Positions 44,640 to 58,253 are shown, counted from the first letter of the stretch. The stretch: DNA of 64,000 nt from Drosophila pseudoobscura (GCF_009870125.1 NC_046680.1:11966001-12030000), one strand, 5' to 3'. Made by a program: numbers and translations. The notes: generated by a model from the letters alone, not told the origin.

Positions 44640-46260
44640 GCTGGAACGCAGTAGGACCAGACCGGATTTACCAATCAAATACCGGCTGACCCTCCGAAAT
44701 ATACCGTCTCATTTTGAGAATATACCGTAAATATGCTGACGAATTCAAGTTGTTTTTACATATTCCTCGTTTTTGATATTCCGTCGAATATTACCAGCTA
44801 TATAGAACATTTAGCCGTGCCCACATAATTTTAGCCCATTGATGAATAAATTTTCTACACAACTGGTTAGTTTTTAGTCCTTGCTTTTATTGTATTTATT
44901 GTAAAAAAGGGTTACACAAAATAGTTCAACAAAAAATCAATCGCAATGTTGCTGGTATTTAAAGACGTGATGCGTGTATAGACCTTTGTGCACCCTATTT
45001 TGTTAATTTTATATGTAGATCAAACGCAATTTATTAAGACCTTTTCTCAAATTGATATGTTTTTGACTTATTCATGTGTATTATTAGTATCTTGTATAAA
45101 TTTATGTAGATCCTGATACCTACTGAGCCTTGGAAGACAAACGTATTCACAATTCTATAACATCCATTTCCCACAGGGTATGTGTGCATGGAATTAGCAA
45201 CATTTGTGCATGGAATTAGCAACATTTGTGTATGGAATGTTGCAATAGCGAAACTGCGGCGAATCGGGTATTGCCTATATTTCAAGATATATAGATTTGC
45301 CCACTTAGCTTTATCCCATAGATAAATGCATTTTCTACAAGATTGCTTCTTTTAATTACCTTAATGTATTTTATTTTGACCAAAAAACGGTTTTCAAGTA
45401 AATGTTGCCGCAACTTTTGTGTATGGAATGCGCAACATTTGTGTATGGAATGAGACTCATTGTTGCTAAAGCGAACTGGGGCGAAATGCGGCGAACTGCG
45501 GCGAATTCAAATTCCTCATATTCTTTGTTCCGTTGAATAATACTATCTATATGGAACATTTAGCCATGCCCACTCAATTTTATACAATTAATGAATCAAT
45601 TTTATACATGATTGGCCTATTCGAAATACTTGCATTTATTGGATTTTTATATAAAATTGAAAATTAAATTAATAGGTGACAAAAATACCATTTAGCACTA
45701 AAAAACACCACATGGGAGCGCGGCGAAAACAAGTTTCTACAGTATATACGGTCTCATTTGAAAAAAATACCGAGTGGTGCGCGCCAAATCGAACTTTTTT
45801 GAATGTGAGCGACAAGGATTTAAATGTTGTCAGCCGGGCCTTTATCTATGCCCACATAATTTTATACGATTAATGAATCAATTTTCTACTTAACTGGCCA
45901 GTTTTTAGTCCTTGCTTTTATTGTATTTTGACTAAACAAGGTTTAAGCAAAATAGTTCAACAAAAAAACAGAGGCAATGTTGCTGGTAAATTAGCAACAT
46001 TTGTGTATGGAATGAGATTCATTGTTGCTAAAGCGAACTGGGGCGAACTGCGGCGAATTCAAATTTTCTCATATTCTTTGTTCCGTTGAATAATACTATC
46101 TATATAGAACATTTAGCCATGCCCACTCAATTTTGTACGATTGATGAATCAATTCTATACATGATTGGCCTATTCGAAATACTTGCTTTTATTGCATTTT
46201 GATTACAGCAAGTTTAAGAAAAAGGTCAACAAAAAACAATTGCAACATTTTTTCGTTGAG
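44640..46260. repeat. Cluster of dispersed AT-rich repeat copies
   Basis: At least five copies or part-copies: about 44.69-44.96, 45.29-45.40, 45.51-45.64, 45.74-45.98 and 46.06-46.25 kb. Recurrent words are TTTGATATTC(C/G)GT(C/T)GAATA, CATTTAGCCATGCCCACTCA, TGATGAATCAATTTTCTAC, CCTTGCTTTTATTGTATTTT and AGGTTTAAGCAAAAT. Two copies (45.43-45.65 and 46.00-46.22 kb) are near-identical direct repeats. Between them are short tandem units built on CATTTGTGTATGGAAT and GGCGAACTGCGGCGAA. No coding capacity and no clear terminal inverted repeat, so probably a non-autonomous element or satellite-like derivative. Related segments lie at 32.7-32.9, 33.84-34.0 and 39.1-39.3 kb. Confidence 0.8.
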
Positions 46261-46471
46261 TTTAATAATTTGAATTCGATAAGTCTTCCTTCCGTTGAAA
46301 ATTCATAGATGTCGCTTTTATGACATCGCCAGTTTTCGTTCGCAGCGCCATCTATTGTTCAGTTTAGTAGTGTTTCGTTATATTTTCAAAATATTTATTA
46401 AATTAAATAAAGCAAAAGTACATAAATTATCAACTTTATGAGCTATAGTTTAAATAGTCGTAAATAAAGGC

Positions 46472-47357
46472 TCAGTGTATGCCCTCCAGCGGCGTGTAGG
46501 TCTTGTACTGATACAGTTCCGGTCCGCCATAGCCATATAAAAGCTTGCCTCTTCCATGTTCATCGTAGTAGGGATAACGGTATTTGGGCCTAAGAAGGGC
46601 ATTAAGAGATATGAAAGAATCGTTGGAAGGATCACCGTTGAACTACTCACCTTTCAAAGTACTGGAAGTTTGGGGCCTTTGGCTGAACTGTGGCCGACGA
46701 TGTGTGCACTAGGAAGGCCGCGACGCACAGAAAGAGCTGAAAAAGGGATAAATATTGTAATCTCCATTAAAATCACAGGCAATCGCTGCTCATTAGTTCA
46801 GTGTGTCAGGCAGCACATAAAAGTGGCAGCGAATGCACAGACAATTGGATGGCGCCTTCCTCGAAGTGGTTTTTCGTCGGTTAAAGCAAACAACAGCCAC
46901 AGCAAAGCAACGGTTATTGACGCTGGTTATGCAATGCAAGATTATGACACATTTTGTTTGGGTTTCAACCTGGCCATGCCACCACCATCGCCGCCATCCG
47001 CTGCAGCACAGCAGAAAGAGACAGAGAGAGAGAGAGAGCGTACAAGAGCGCGGGCAGACGTTTCAAGGTCTCTTAAGTGGCAGCAGACAAAAATATTTGG
47101 CACAAATATACGAATAGTTTCGAAATGTGTCAAACGTAGTGCTCATTGGAAATTCCAGTCAGTCACTGCTTTCGACACGGTTTTCTTTCGGGTGCCACTT
47201 TCGCGCAGGCGCAGCGGAAATTGTGTCAGCCAGAACGTGCGACTTTCGGTCTGGCCGTGTTAATTGGAGAATCCAATACTCGATAGTTGTACTCCCATTG
47301 GAGGGAAAATTAAACGATCTAACTTACGGCCAGCAGCAGAGCATTCAACTTTGCCAT
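46472..47357 (-). CDS. Small secreted protein (77 residues), unrecognised
   Basis: Exons on the complement: 47357-47328 (MAKLNALLLA, donor GTAAGT, phase 0), 46736-46651 (after CCTTTTTCAG) and 46589-46472. The joined N-terminus MAKLNALLLALFLCVAAFLV plus HTSSA is a signal peptide interrupted by intron 1. The mature peptide is about 52 residues and rich in aromatic residues and proline: QPKAPNFQYFERPKYRYPYY, then DEHGRGKLLYGYGGPELYQY and KTYTPLEGIH. It has no cysteine in the mature part, no dibasic neuropeptide sites and no chitin-binding motif that I recognise. A structural, secreted or male-accessory role is only a guess. All three junctions keep frame, which makes the model solid. Confidence 0.75.
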
Positions 47358-48923
47358 GGTTATTTCTTCGAATCCAACAATGTTCGGTTTTGTAACGACA
47401 GTCCCCCAGTAGGCCCAAAGCGGATTCCAAGCGGAGTTGCTTGGCCGGCGATCGCGTTTGAATGAAATGCATGGCCAACCGCCAGACAACGCAGAGCCCC
47501 ACACAGCTCCAAGAAGAGCGCCAGATGGAAAGCTTAGTGGAGAGCTTCGTTGCGTGTGCTCTCCGCCAAGGTGTGTTTGTATAGGGTAAGGCGTTCCCCC
47601 TTGAGGTATCAGGCGATGAGAGCGCTGTCGGCGCATATCTCACCTTATTTTAGATCTCTTTGGGGCACGCTCTCTCTCTCTTTGGGGTACTGGAACTGGA
47701 ACTTATCCGTTTTCCTTACGATCTAATGATGCTAAAGATTTGGCTATCAAGGAAAGTGAAAGTCCTGCAAAATACTCTTTCGTATAGCTTTTTCCGCATG
47801 GATTCAAGCTGCCGGAAATCTGTGTAAATAATAATCGAAGTAGACGTGAAGACACTCACGTAGTCTCTTTCGGATCCAAAAAGAGAGAGAGAGGCCCAAG
47901 GCAGAGAGAGTCAGCGTCCCACTCCAGAGAAAGAGACCGAGAGAGAGAGAGCTCCCACAGAGACAGCTGTTCGAGTGGGCTAAAACGGAATTGAGGCCAA
48001 ATGACCAAAGTGGTTTTGGAGCGAGTGTCTGCCTCCGGCTCCGATCGAGATGACGATGGACCATTATGTAACTTCTGCAACCACAAAGAGCCAGTCCCGC
48101 ATTGGACAACCTGTTGCTGTCTTCCTTCTTTGCGCCTTTCTTCCATTCCACTGTGCCATTTCTATCGTGCTCTGGCGCACTTTCTTTGTCGGGCATTTGC
48201 ATTTTCCTTGCCTTCTGTGCTTGCTTCGGCCCAAAGCCGTTTCGCGGCTGATGTGAGTAACCTTTGGCAAATACGCGCACTTAGTTCCGTCTGCCTTGAA
48301 AACCTATTTGGACGGTCATAAAATTATAAACGAAAAGAAAAAAAAACCGTCAAAAGATTTTCTCGTAGAGTACCGAAACTTTTGATACCCTTGCAGATCG
48401 ATGGTTTCTATGCCACACAATTGAAGTATGATCGAAATTTCTTCAGCTTCTTCTCGCAAACAAGATTCTTCCTATGAAAGCTATACATATCCTGTCGGTT
48501 TCGCTTCAGAAAATAACCCGAGAATTCTTTAAATAAAGAGCCGAGTGGTTATACCCTCTGGAAATGTAGAACAATATTTCCATAAAACGAATCTAACATT
48601 ATGGAAAAGGCAAGTACTTTAACGCCACTTGAAGGTCGTATGCCAAAGCCACCAGATCGGAGATCATCTTTCGTTTAAAAGCTCCGTATGGATTTAAGCA
48701 GCAACAGCCTTTAAATCTGTAAAAGGTTTGTAACCGAAACATTATTTTGTTATCTCTATCTCTTATGAGCTCTTTTTCTCTCTACATCCATATCTCTCTG
48801 TTGCTCGCTCTCTGCCTTGCTTTGTGGCTTCTCAAAGTCTCTTTGTTTGCCATATTTTGTTGTTGCTTTTCTTGTTGCGGGTTATTTTCAATAATTTTTG
48901 GAGTTGCTTGGCGCTTGGCTGAG
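47358..48923. other. Intergenic DNA between divergent small genes
   Basis: No supported gene. CT/GA-rich tracts at 47.67 and 47.88-47.96 kb produce long low-complexity frames (158 and 96 codons, - strand), which I reject. Confidence 0.5.
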
Positions 48924-48961
48924 TTTTATGCAACACCGCGATTTCGGTGCTATTCAGTGAT
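48924..48961 (+). promoter_or_regulatory. Possible promoter of the 49.0 kb gene
   Basis: A TATA-like TTTTATG at 48924-48930 and an initiator TCAGTG (48954-48959), with the A about 30 nt after the TATA-like box. The ATG follows 70 nt later. Confidence 0.35.
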
Positions 48962-49026
48962 CAATGGTCCAGTGACTCGCACGGGCCCCAGCGCTTCAAC
49001 GTCAACCACATCGAGAAATCGAGACA

Positions 49027-50093
49027 ATGTTACACCTGGGATTTGTCTATTTGGTAGGTAGTTGTAAGTGCACAGAAATGAGATTAAAGTGGAATAAATA
49101 AGCCATGAAGAAGATGGTGAATGAAAGGGAAAGATCAGATTCGGTGTTAGTGAATGCAGTGACTTATATGTGGCGTATGCGCAATTTTAGGGACACAGAC
49201 CACGCCCATATGAGATCCGCTCTCACAGCTGAGAACAGTGCCAATTATTTTTGTTGTTGTTAATTTTCCAAAGTAAACGAGGAAATTTCCTAAGCACATA
49301 TGTATGTACGAGTATTTTGGAATATTTTCATGCGATCATTGCGAAATCGTAAAGCTCAGTTTTGGCATTAATAGCAAATACTTATCATTAAACGAAATAC
49401 TCAATTATTTATTAGAAAATATACAAGTGTTACAATTAAGAAGGCCAGACGACTGCCGAGTGAAAAATAGTGTTGGCTGCTTCTACATAATTCCAATGCT
49501 TTTTATCGTTTTAACGATAGGAATAATTTTGAAAATTTGTATGAAAAAAGACTAAGTAAATTAAGTTAAAATGTTATACTTTAATAATCTTCAGATTTAC
49601 ATTTATATTTATGTACATGAAAAGACTATGAGAATTGATAATGGTATATGGTGGAAACTGATATATTTTCTAACGCAACTCGAAACGATCTTCATTTCAG
49701 CTCACTCTGCTGTTGGTCCTGCTGCAGATCAGTCAACCCGCAGATGGTATCATATTCCGCTTGATATCAGAGACCCTGCAGAACAACGTGGCCGGCGAGC
49801 CCATCACACATCAGGTCACCCAATGGAACTTCGATCCAGACGCGGCCAAAAAGGCTCGTTCCCTTTACTATGAGGTGAGACTCTCCCCCTTGATCGTGTC
49901 ACATTAGAGTAACTGTAACTGTAACTGTCTGTGCCTTCCGCAGAAAAACGGATACCGTTCATCCAAGTTCATCGAGCGACTGGGAGCGGGCGTGGATGGG
50001 TTGCACGAGGAGCGACGACTGCAGCAGGCTATTCGCGATATGGGTCGCCTCGGTGGCGAGCACAATGAGAATTATCCACCTTCACCAGTTTAG
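49027..50093 (+). CDS. Small secreted protein (116 residues), unrecognised
   Basis: Exons are 49027-49053, 49701-49874 and 49944-50093. Exon 1 encodes MLHLGFVYL up to the donor TTG|GTAGGT. Exon 2 begins LTLLLVLLQISQPADG after TTCATTTCAG, completing a signal peptide. The mature part, about 90 residues, is helical and charged: FRLISETLQNNVAGE, QWNFDPDAAKKARSLYYE, then GYRSSKFIERLGAGVDGLHE and RRLQQAIRDMGRLGG, ending NYPPSPV. All introns are phase 0. Exons 2 and 3 are strongly supported. Exon 1 is the best match upstream but is short, so it is less certain. No family is recognised. A TAACTG triple repeat sits in intron 2 (about 49911-49928). Confidence 0.7.
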
Positions 50094-50808
50094 TCATAAA
50101 TAATTATCGTTTACATCGTTTAACTCTTATTTCTTATTTCATTTGCCTAGCCAAATCCCGACGAGTGGCTGAGTGCCTGTGTCGGTGGCTGGGCGCGTGG
50201 GCGTGGGCGTGGTCGAGGCCCCCAGATATCCCCAGGCAGATCCCGCACATTGTCATCATTTTAATTTGCAGCGATTAATTGTCATTGTGCGCATTAATGT
50301 GCTTCACAAGGATTTGCATAATTTGCATAACGTTGCCATATGAGATTCTATATAATCACCTCTTTTGCATTGCCTCTCTCTCTCTCTATCTCTCTCTGTT
50401 TCTGTCATTGAAAAATCCATCTCTATTCGGATTATTGCAGTACCCAGTAATCGTAAAGCGACAGGGTATTTGGCAATCGTGTAGATATTTAACAGAGCGA
50501 CGACCTTACTCATATTTTTTAGAGACTTTCAAACATGAACAAAAAGTGCCTGATTTACTCTACGGTTTCTTGGTTTTCCCTTTCACTACCTGAGTACCAG
50601 GTACTTTCTAGGCGGTACACTCGACTGCATCGTTCATACCTGTTAAAGACTGCAGCTCAGGGGGAGGCGCTGATACAGGACCCAACCGCCACTGTGTTGT
50701 TGTGGTTTTAATAAACGTTATTAGCCGACTGCCAGTTGGAACTGCAAATTGCCGCAATTACATTTGGCTGAAGCGAAAAGCGAACAGAAGCGGCGAACAG
50801 CTACTTAC

Positions 50809-50922
50809 TTTCGTAATTTTTGTAATTTCATAATTCTGTCGCATAATTGAAGCCAATTTTGCTACGAGCAGAATCAGGACAATGCAGGCTGTTGTCAGGA
50901 GTTGGAGCTGAGTGGTTGCCAT
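50809..50922 (-). CDS. First coding exon of a small membrane or secreted peptide, unrecognised
   Basis: ATG at 50922 encodes MATTQLQLLTTACIVLILLV and then AKLASIMRQNYEITKITK, ending AAA|GTAAGT in phase 0 (38 codons). The hydrophobic segment fits a signal peptide or single membrane helix. Candidate acceptors follow after 41 nt (CGCTTCAG) and 67 nt (AATTTGCAG). Both lead to stops within 20 codons, so the peptide would be about 44-57 residues. Which one is used cannot be decided here. Confidence 0.5.
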
Positions 50923-50937
50923 TTTGCAGATGATGTG

Positions 50938-50964
50938 TGGATGGATGGATAGATGGATGGATGG
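50938..50964 (+). repeat. (ATGG)n tract
   Basis: ATGGATGGATAGATGGATGG-type tetranucleotide repeat just upstream of the small - strand gene. Confidence 0.7.
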
Positions 50965-53900
50965 AATTCTGGGAACGTGTTTTCCTTGGCATACTTTTGA
51001 GGGCCTTAGGGATGTTAATCGGGTAAGAATCTCTGTTTTTCAGACCTGAAATTGTACTTAAAGAATTTCGAAAAGGAAATCCGATTTGTAATTAGGCGAA
51101 GGTTAGTACATATATGGTTCCAGCTGCAACACTTTCCCGAAGTATGCATTTGGGTAGTCCGTTGGAGGAGGCTGTTTCTCATCAAGTGGAGCTAAAGCCG
51201 ACAATCACAGGGTTTAACTCCAACAATGGCATCAGCAGTGGCTGCAACGACAGCTACTGTTGTGTGCACCGGAAATGAACTGCCACGACAATGGACAACG
51301 CATGGGACGCACTGAATGCAATGCGTGCACGGCAAACTGCTGCATTAAATAAATAAAATTACGCACAATTGGTGGCTCTTTTGGAAATGCACTGCGGAAA
51401 TTACATTACAGCTGGAAAGCCCAATCGGAAACAGAGTGGGGGGCACAGTGCAACGCTTCGTATACGTAATGTGGAGTTGGCCACGATAACACCATAAAAT
51501 TGTTTAACAAATTGTTAATACAGCATTGTAAATAATTCATTGATAATTCCCGAACGAGTCCCATCCCGCTATCCCATTGGAGCCCGTGCGAACCGCAGCA
51601 GTTGTTCCGTTTATGACACTAATTTAATATGAAATCAAACAGTCATCGCCATCGCTCGATAAGACATGCTGGGTTGACTTTTATTAAAGCCAAATGTAAA
51701 TAGAATCATAATGATATTTTACCGGGTCCCAGTCTGCGTCCGCGTCCAAGCACTGTCCCGGTGCCAGCACCAGGCGCGATTCCACTCAAGGATGAGGATG
51801 GGTGCATGCATTCATTAGCCTTATCACTATTCACTCAACATCAAATAAAATGTTTAATAATACTCGTAGTACGTTGCGGAAGGGGGCCGTTGGCAGAGGA
51901 CAAACTCGATAATAATGATGGGATATCGCATCAGGTGGAATCAATTGTCGCGTTGTTGGGTATTAACTTTCATTTTGTGACGATTTTCCCCTGACATCAA
52001 TTGCTGTGAAAGCGGATTACTTGTCATAAAAATGTGCACAAAAAAAGGTAAATTTGAGTGAATATGTGGGTGGAAAAGGGGCAGGGCAGGGGCAGGGACA
52101 TGAGCAGGGCCAAGGGCAATGTGTTTGATGTGAATTGGTGCTAAATGTTTTTTGATATTGTTATTAGACCGTTAGGGCTTTGATTGACTGCCGTCAGATC
52201 AATCAGTTTCGGAGGAAAAGCTCCTCCAGCTAATTGGTGCAACACATTCAGTTCCAGGATTCCATTTGGTTTACGAATTAGTTTTTATTCGAAACCCTAT
52301 TGCCTATACATTGCATTAGCCATTTGAAAAATGTCCCTCACCGACCACTTATGATGTTGTGTTGGATTTGAAAAGCATTTCCCAGACCCAGACCCAGCCC
52401 CAGCCCCAGCCCCCCCTCGCCCACAATATTTCCCAGTTTGCTGATTATTGGTTCAATGCACCTGAAGGGCATGTCGCTTTATGGCCTGGAGAGGGGTGTT
52501 GGTGTTTCAGGGTAGAATGAATTTCTTAATGCATTTCCGTTGCGCAATTGAAGTCAAACTGAAGGGAAGACTCCGACGGAGACGGAGACCCAGGCGATGG
52601 CTAATGCATGGGGCCACAACAACAATAAATGTCAACTTGTGTTGCATGCAACTGAAGTGTAGCGAGCGGGGGTGTGGGCGTGGGTAAGTCTGCCATGGAA
52701 AGTGGCTCAGTGGGAGAGAGAGAGCAGAGCACGAGCAGGAGCAGGAGCAGGAGCAGAGTGAATCAGCTTTGCTTGCGCTCAAAATGTAATTTATAAAATG
52801 TAATATAATATCAACAGCACACAGAAAGAGATGGGGAGCGGAGTACGAGTAGGGTTATGGTTAGGGTGAGGGGAGGGGTCATCCTCTAACAATGGCATAA
52901 TGTCAACTGCCTTTTGTCCTTGCGGCTGGAGGCTGCTGGCGACCCGCTGCTGCTTGAGGGAGAGAGCGAGAGAGAATCTCTTCCCATCTCTGTGAGGATT
53001 TATTTTATTTCATTAAACTGCTGTTTCACGATATATTTTCTACCGACGCATGTGTCTGTCTGTAAAATTGCTCTCATCGGTCCTTCCTCGAGAGTGCTGT
53101 CGGCTTTTATTTTCCCTGCACAGAATGTCCACACTGAAAAAATCCGATTTAAGTGGACGGACTTAAAGTTTATTATATTCGATTACACGTCGATACGATA
53201 CGATGCGGTCGAATATTTTGTCCCTTTAGTTTTTCTCGAGTAACGTCGGTGAAAAAGGTATCGTATATGAGAAAAAAGAAGCAGGCAAAAACTGACTCTT
53301 GGCTCTTCTCTCTCTCTATCTCCTCCACATCGCAGCAGGAGGTCCTTTTAGCATATCCTTGTGCTGGTTTTTTATTTGAGGGTAATTGCAATGCTAGCTG
53401 GGCAATTTTAAATTTTATCATTGCGCCCGCATCTGTCGCTGACAGATTAGTTAGTGCTTCTCCGTCTCCGTCTCCCTGTCCCTCTTCCCCTCTGCTTTTC
53501 CAGGATCTCTACTTATTGTCTTGCTCCCATAATTTTGTCAAGCAATTATGAAGCAAAACAGGCAAACAAGGCAATTCACAACTGTGTACATTTATCATTG
53601 TTCTATCAGACAGATTGGATAGTCCGATTTTTTGATTTCCGATACATCAGATTAGGATATACATGTAAGCTCTAAAATGGTTATATCATTCCGTAAAGCA
53701 CTGTCTTGACATGTTTCATAAACGTTTCATATAAAGTACATAGTAAATATTTTATATGTGCACTTATAATATTCATTCAATAAGTTTACCAAAGGATTCC
53801 TTTGCTGTGTTGCAAGTGCAAATCCATTATGCCACAACGTCCTCGACTAATGCATTGAGCAAACTGCGCGTCCACCCCAATGCCAATACCAGCATCGGCT

Positions 53901-56900
53901 CAGAATCAGCTAGGGCTTCAGCCTCAGAGCGATGCTGTGATGGGGTCGATTGATTCGCATTCTTATAGGTATTAGGAAAGTGTGTTCACATACATACACT
54001 CGAAAATACATAGCATACCCGTAATAAATACTTTGATAAAGGGCAGAAAAAGAGAATGTTGGTAAAGCATTCTACATTCTACAATACTCGCAATATATCG
54101 AACTGCTACTAGAGCCCGATTAAAAGTTAATCATCGTTTTCTTAAAATTAAACAAATAGCCCCAGCCCCTCCGGGCAGGATGGCTGGAATTTAATAAACA
54201 ACCTTATACAAATTATACTCATCAGTTTATGGGGCAAATGCAACATTTCCTGGCGTCCCTGAAGCCATGCTAACTTCCATTTTCGTTTCAGCTTCTGCCA
54301 CTTTTTGTCCTTTGCCACTCGAATTCACTTGATTACAAAGTAATTTATTGGCAAAACGAAAAGCCACAGAGGCAGCAGCAGCAGGAGCAGCGGCAACAAC
54401 AAGATACTCGTAGATAAACAGAGATTTGTCTCAATGGCAGTCCCCGAATTCCCTCAATAAACGCTCCCGTTCCTCTGTCCTATCTATTCGCTGTGCATAC
54501 GAAATGCGGTAAATCCCAAAAATCAACAAACAAATGAAAAGAAAATTCAATAAAATACGAAACGAAGCGCACAAGGAACTTTTTCTCTTCTTTTCTCGTA
54601 TTTCGGTTTGGAGGGGAAAAACTAATTACATAGAAAAGCTGAAAAGCGTCTGCCAAGTGGGCGTGTGGAGCTGCTGGTAAACGCCCCCACTCCCCACCAA
54701 CCCACGCTTTAGCGGTTCTCTCCTTTAACTTTTGATTTCTTTCCCTTTCTGTCAGTCCTTCGTTTTTTTCGCACATTGCGTAAGGCGCATTTAATTACGT
54801 ATGCCAGGCAGGAGCCAGGATCTTACTCATCCGAAGTGCTCCACCCGTGTGGGACAGTGCGTCTCATAACCATATATTTTTCATAGCTTACAATCCAGTT
54901 ACTGAATCTTGAAAGATTGTTTTGTGGATACTGCCTTACTGTAGTAACATTTGTCATTCAATACTAAATACCTTATAAAGGTAATGTCTAATGCTGTCAT
55001 CCATGAGATTTTCATAGAAGTCATATACACACTGTCCTATTATACTGAACGAGACTGTACCTAATATGACAAAAAAAACTCGAATAAAATTAATTATTTT
55101 GTCAGTTGATATGGCGATGCTAACTGCTGTTGGCTCCTCCCCAACAATCCCCATCCCCAGCCATGGATCTCTGTAACTGTGACTCTTCCCTCTCTCCCCT
55201 TTGGTGGCGGCTGCTCTTGTGACACCCGCAAAGCCGCAGGACACGACGCGGCTGCCGCCCGCCACCTGCCACGAAGAAAATTGGCATGTTGTGTCAATAT
55301 AGACGGCGGGCACGGTGCCACAGAGGACATCGGGCCACACAGGACTCGACTAAGCAGCAATCCGCCATCCGAGAGCGGCAAAAAATGGAGAATCCTTCCC
55401 GGTCCACTGCCACTGTCACAGGGTTGCGTCCGTTTCTGGTTGCGTGGCCTGCGGTCATGTTATTTTTTGCAATTTGAGCGGTATTTGTACACGCCAGGGA
55501 TTGGGCATGGGACGGGACCATAGCGGAGGAAAAGGGAAAGCAGAAGCAGAAGCAGGCTTAGATAGATCCGTCCTGTATCTTTCAGAGACCTCAGGCAGTC
55601 CAAATATGTTGTTGGAATATGAAGAGTCTCGTTTATTGCCAGCGAATATCTGATTGATTGGACCTCAAGTGCAGTTAGTAGAGTTTTGAAAATATGTCAT
55701 GTTTCTGCCTATTATTAAACTCCTTCAGTGGTCAATAGAAGAGAAAGCAGGTGTAAGAACCTCTGATTTGTAAAGTGTACTGAAATGTTTACTTACTTTA
55801 ATCCATAAATGAGCATATTTTCTAATTACCTCCTCTGTAAATAGTTTTTCAGTATATCCTTCCAGAATTTAGTTTGAGATGCAGACTAAATTGTATCTTT
55901 TTGTTGGGTAATTTGTCTGTGCATATTAATGGAAACCCCCTGACAAACGACCAATAATAAAGTTAAAACAAACAACGTTCCACAACCCCAAGCCCTCCCT
56001 CCGAGGGGGTGGTTGTTGTACCAACAACCAACCAACCACAGGTTTTTCAGCAATTACGGCCCAAATTGCGTTGCAATGAAATTTTTAACGTTTCGATTTT
56101 TGATTCCAATTTTGGTTCGTTTTCCTCTTCTTTTTTGTTTTTTTCTTGCCTGCAAATCGTGCAAATGGCCAAGAACGAAGCGAAAAAAATTTCATTACAA
56201 TTCCGACAGATAAAGAGCGAAGGGGGTAAAGCAAAAGAGGCAGAGTCAGAGGGAGAGGCAGCAGCAGAAAAAGCAACGCACAAAAGTTACAACGCGAAAT
56301 TGCGGCCCTGCTAAATGGAGAAGAAAGAAAAAACAGCAACAACTGCAGTCAGACAGAGATTAAATGAACGCTAAACGGGCAACAGCAAGAAACAAAACAA
56401 ATGGTGAGGGGGTAGGGGGAGAATGGGAAAGAGCAGAGAGTAACAAAAAGTGGTGTGCACACACTCACACATGGAGCAGCAGCAGAAGAGTAGTGCAACG
56501 ACGGCATCAGTGCTGTTCAAATTTCTTGGTTAGGACACAAAAAAGATCTGAATCGAGAGCCAAGTCGCTTGCTGGATTTATTTATGTCCAACTTAGTCTT
56601 AAGTGGAGCAGTGCACTGCACTGAAAATATATTATGCTATTACCACGGCCAAAGAAAAGGAGCCGGGATAAAAGTCAGTGTCAGTGTGTATCCACATTCA
56701 AAAAGCTAATCTGGCGGGAAAATGGCTGAGTGCTCATTTCTGTGGAGGTCCTCTGCATATGTGCTAATCTCTGGGCGTTGATTTTTTGTTGCAGCTTTTA
56801 GGCGCAAACGTTTATTGCATTTAGTTTTCATTTTGGTCGCTGCCGCTGCCCGAAAAAGAACTCAAACAGAAAAACCCCAAAAAAAGTTACGAAAGCCACA

Positions 56901-58253
56901 AAAAAATTTCGCCTAACGAGAAATTGCACTTGCCTCGCACAGAGAGAGAGAGAGGGAGAGATGGCTTAGAGGGGGTGGTGTGCGTGTGAGACTTATTTGC
57001 ACATGCTGGGAAAAATTTAAGCGCTTTTAAACACAATTGTTATAAATAAACAAAACAAAAAATGTAACAAATTTCATTTCTGCAACGTTTTTGTTTGAGT
57101 TAAAAATGTATGCAAGTTTTTATATGCACACACATGTACATACATATGTATACATATATGTATATTCCTGCCTATGCATTTGTGTGTAATCTGTGATGGT
57201 TGTGTGTGTGTGTGTGGGGGCAAATAAGGAAATTTACAGCACTTATGCAAACTCACACACATGCAGCGGGGCACACACAGACAGAGGCAATTGAATGCAA
57301 TTTTGCATGAGATATTAAAAATTCTTTTTTTCGCCACTTTTTTGGGGGCTGCCAATTGTGTGTTACATTTCCGTGTGGATGAGAGGGACTGGGAATGGGA
57401 AAGGAGGTGGAGGTGGAGATGGAGATGGCCCCGTGGGGTTGTGGTTGGGTTGAAGAAGTCATCGCAGGCTGCACTTTTTATTTTATTACGTCTCCATTTG
57501 GCGGCCTGCCTGGCGCACCAACAATAACAAATGAAAACCGTTTTTAATGAAATTTTTGAACAAGTTCCCCCACCCCCACCCCTCTTATGATGGGGGTGTG
57601 ATAGGGTTGGCTGGAGGATCCAGACAGGAGCCACTGCAATATGCAGTCTGATTCTGATGAGCCTTCATCAGCCTTTCATTTCCGCCCATTCAATGCTCAA
57701 TTGTTTCTCATTTGCCAATCTGGCCATAAAACAGCTAAAAACTTCTTGCTTTCTTTTCTTTTTTCCCACACAAAGGGAAAACTGTTTTCGAGGGTTTTTC
57801 CTGGCCACACGCTCCCACACAAAAGGTGTGTGATTACAATTGTTGTTTGGCCTGAACTCGGCCCCCGGGCTACGCCCATGCATACACATGTCAAGCGCCT
57901 TATTGTAGTCCCCTTCAACCAAAAAACCGATACAGATTCTGAGCCAGAGACAGAGCCATATCCAGATCCAGAGCCACTTGGCAGTTGCCAGTTGTCAGTT
58001 GTCAGGAGGTCTTGTCAGCTTATTTGTTTGGTTACAGTTTTGCATGCAGACACAGACACAGACACACTCGCAGTATCCATATGTGCCGCATTATCCTTTT
58101 GTTTGTGCTGTCTTCTGGCCAAAACGGTAGCCAGTCGGCCATTGTTCACTCGACCAATTTTTATGTAATTCAAGTGCACAACAATGTGACAGGTAATTTC
58201 CAATGAATTCCCCTCATCGCCTTGCTCGCATGTGTGATTGCCCATCTCCAGGT

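Noticed and set aside
47804-48280. 158-codon frame on - strand
   Set aside because: Generated largely by GA/CT simple sequence (SLSLGLFLWSG-type low complexity), and a second frame over the same tract is also open.
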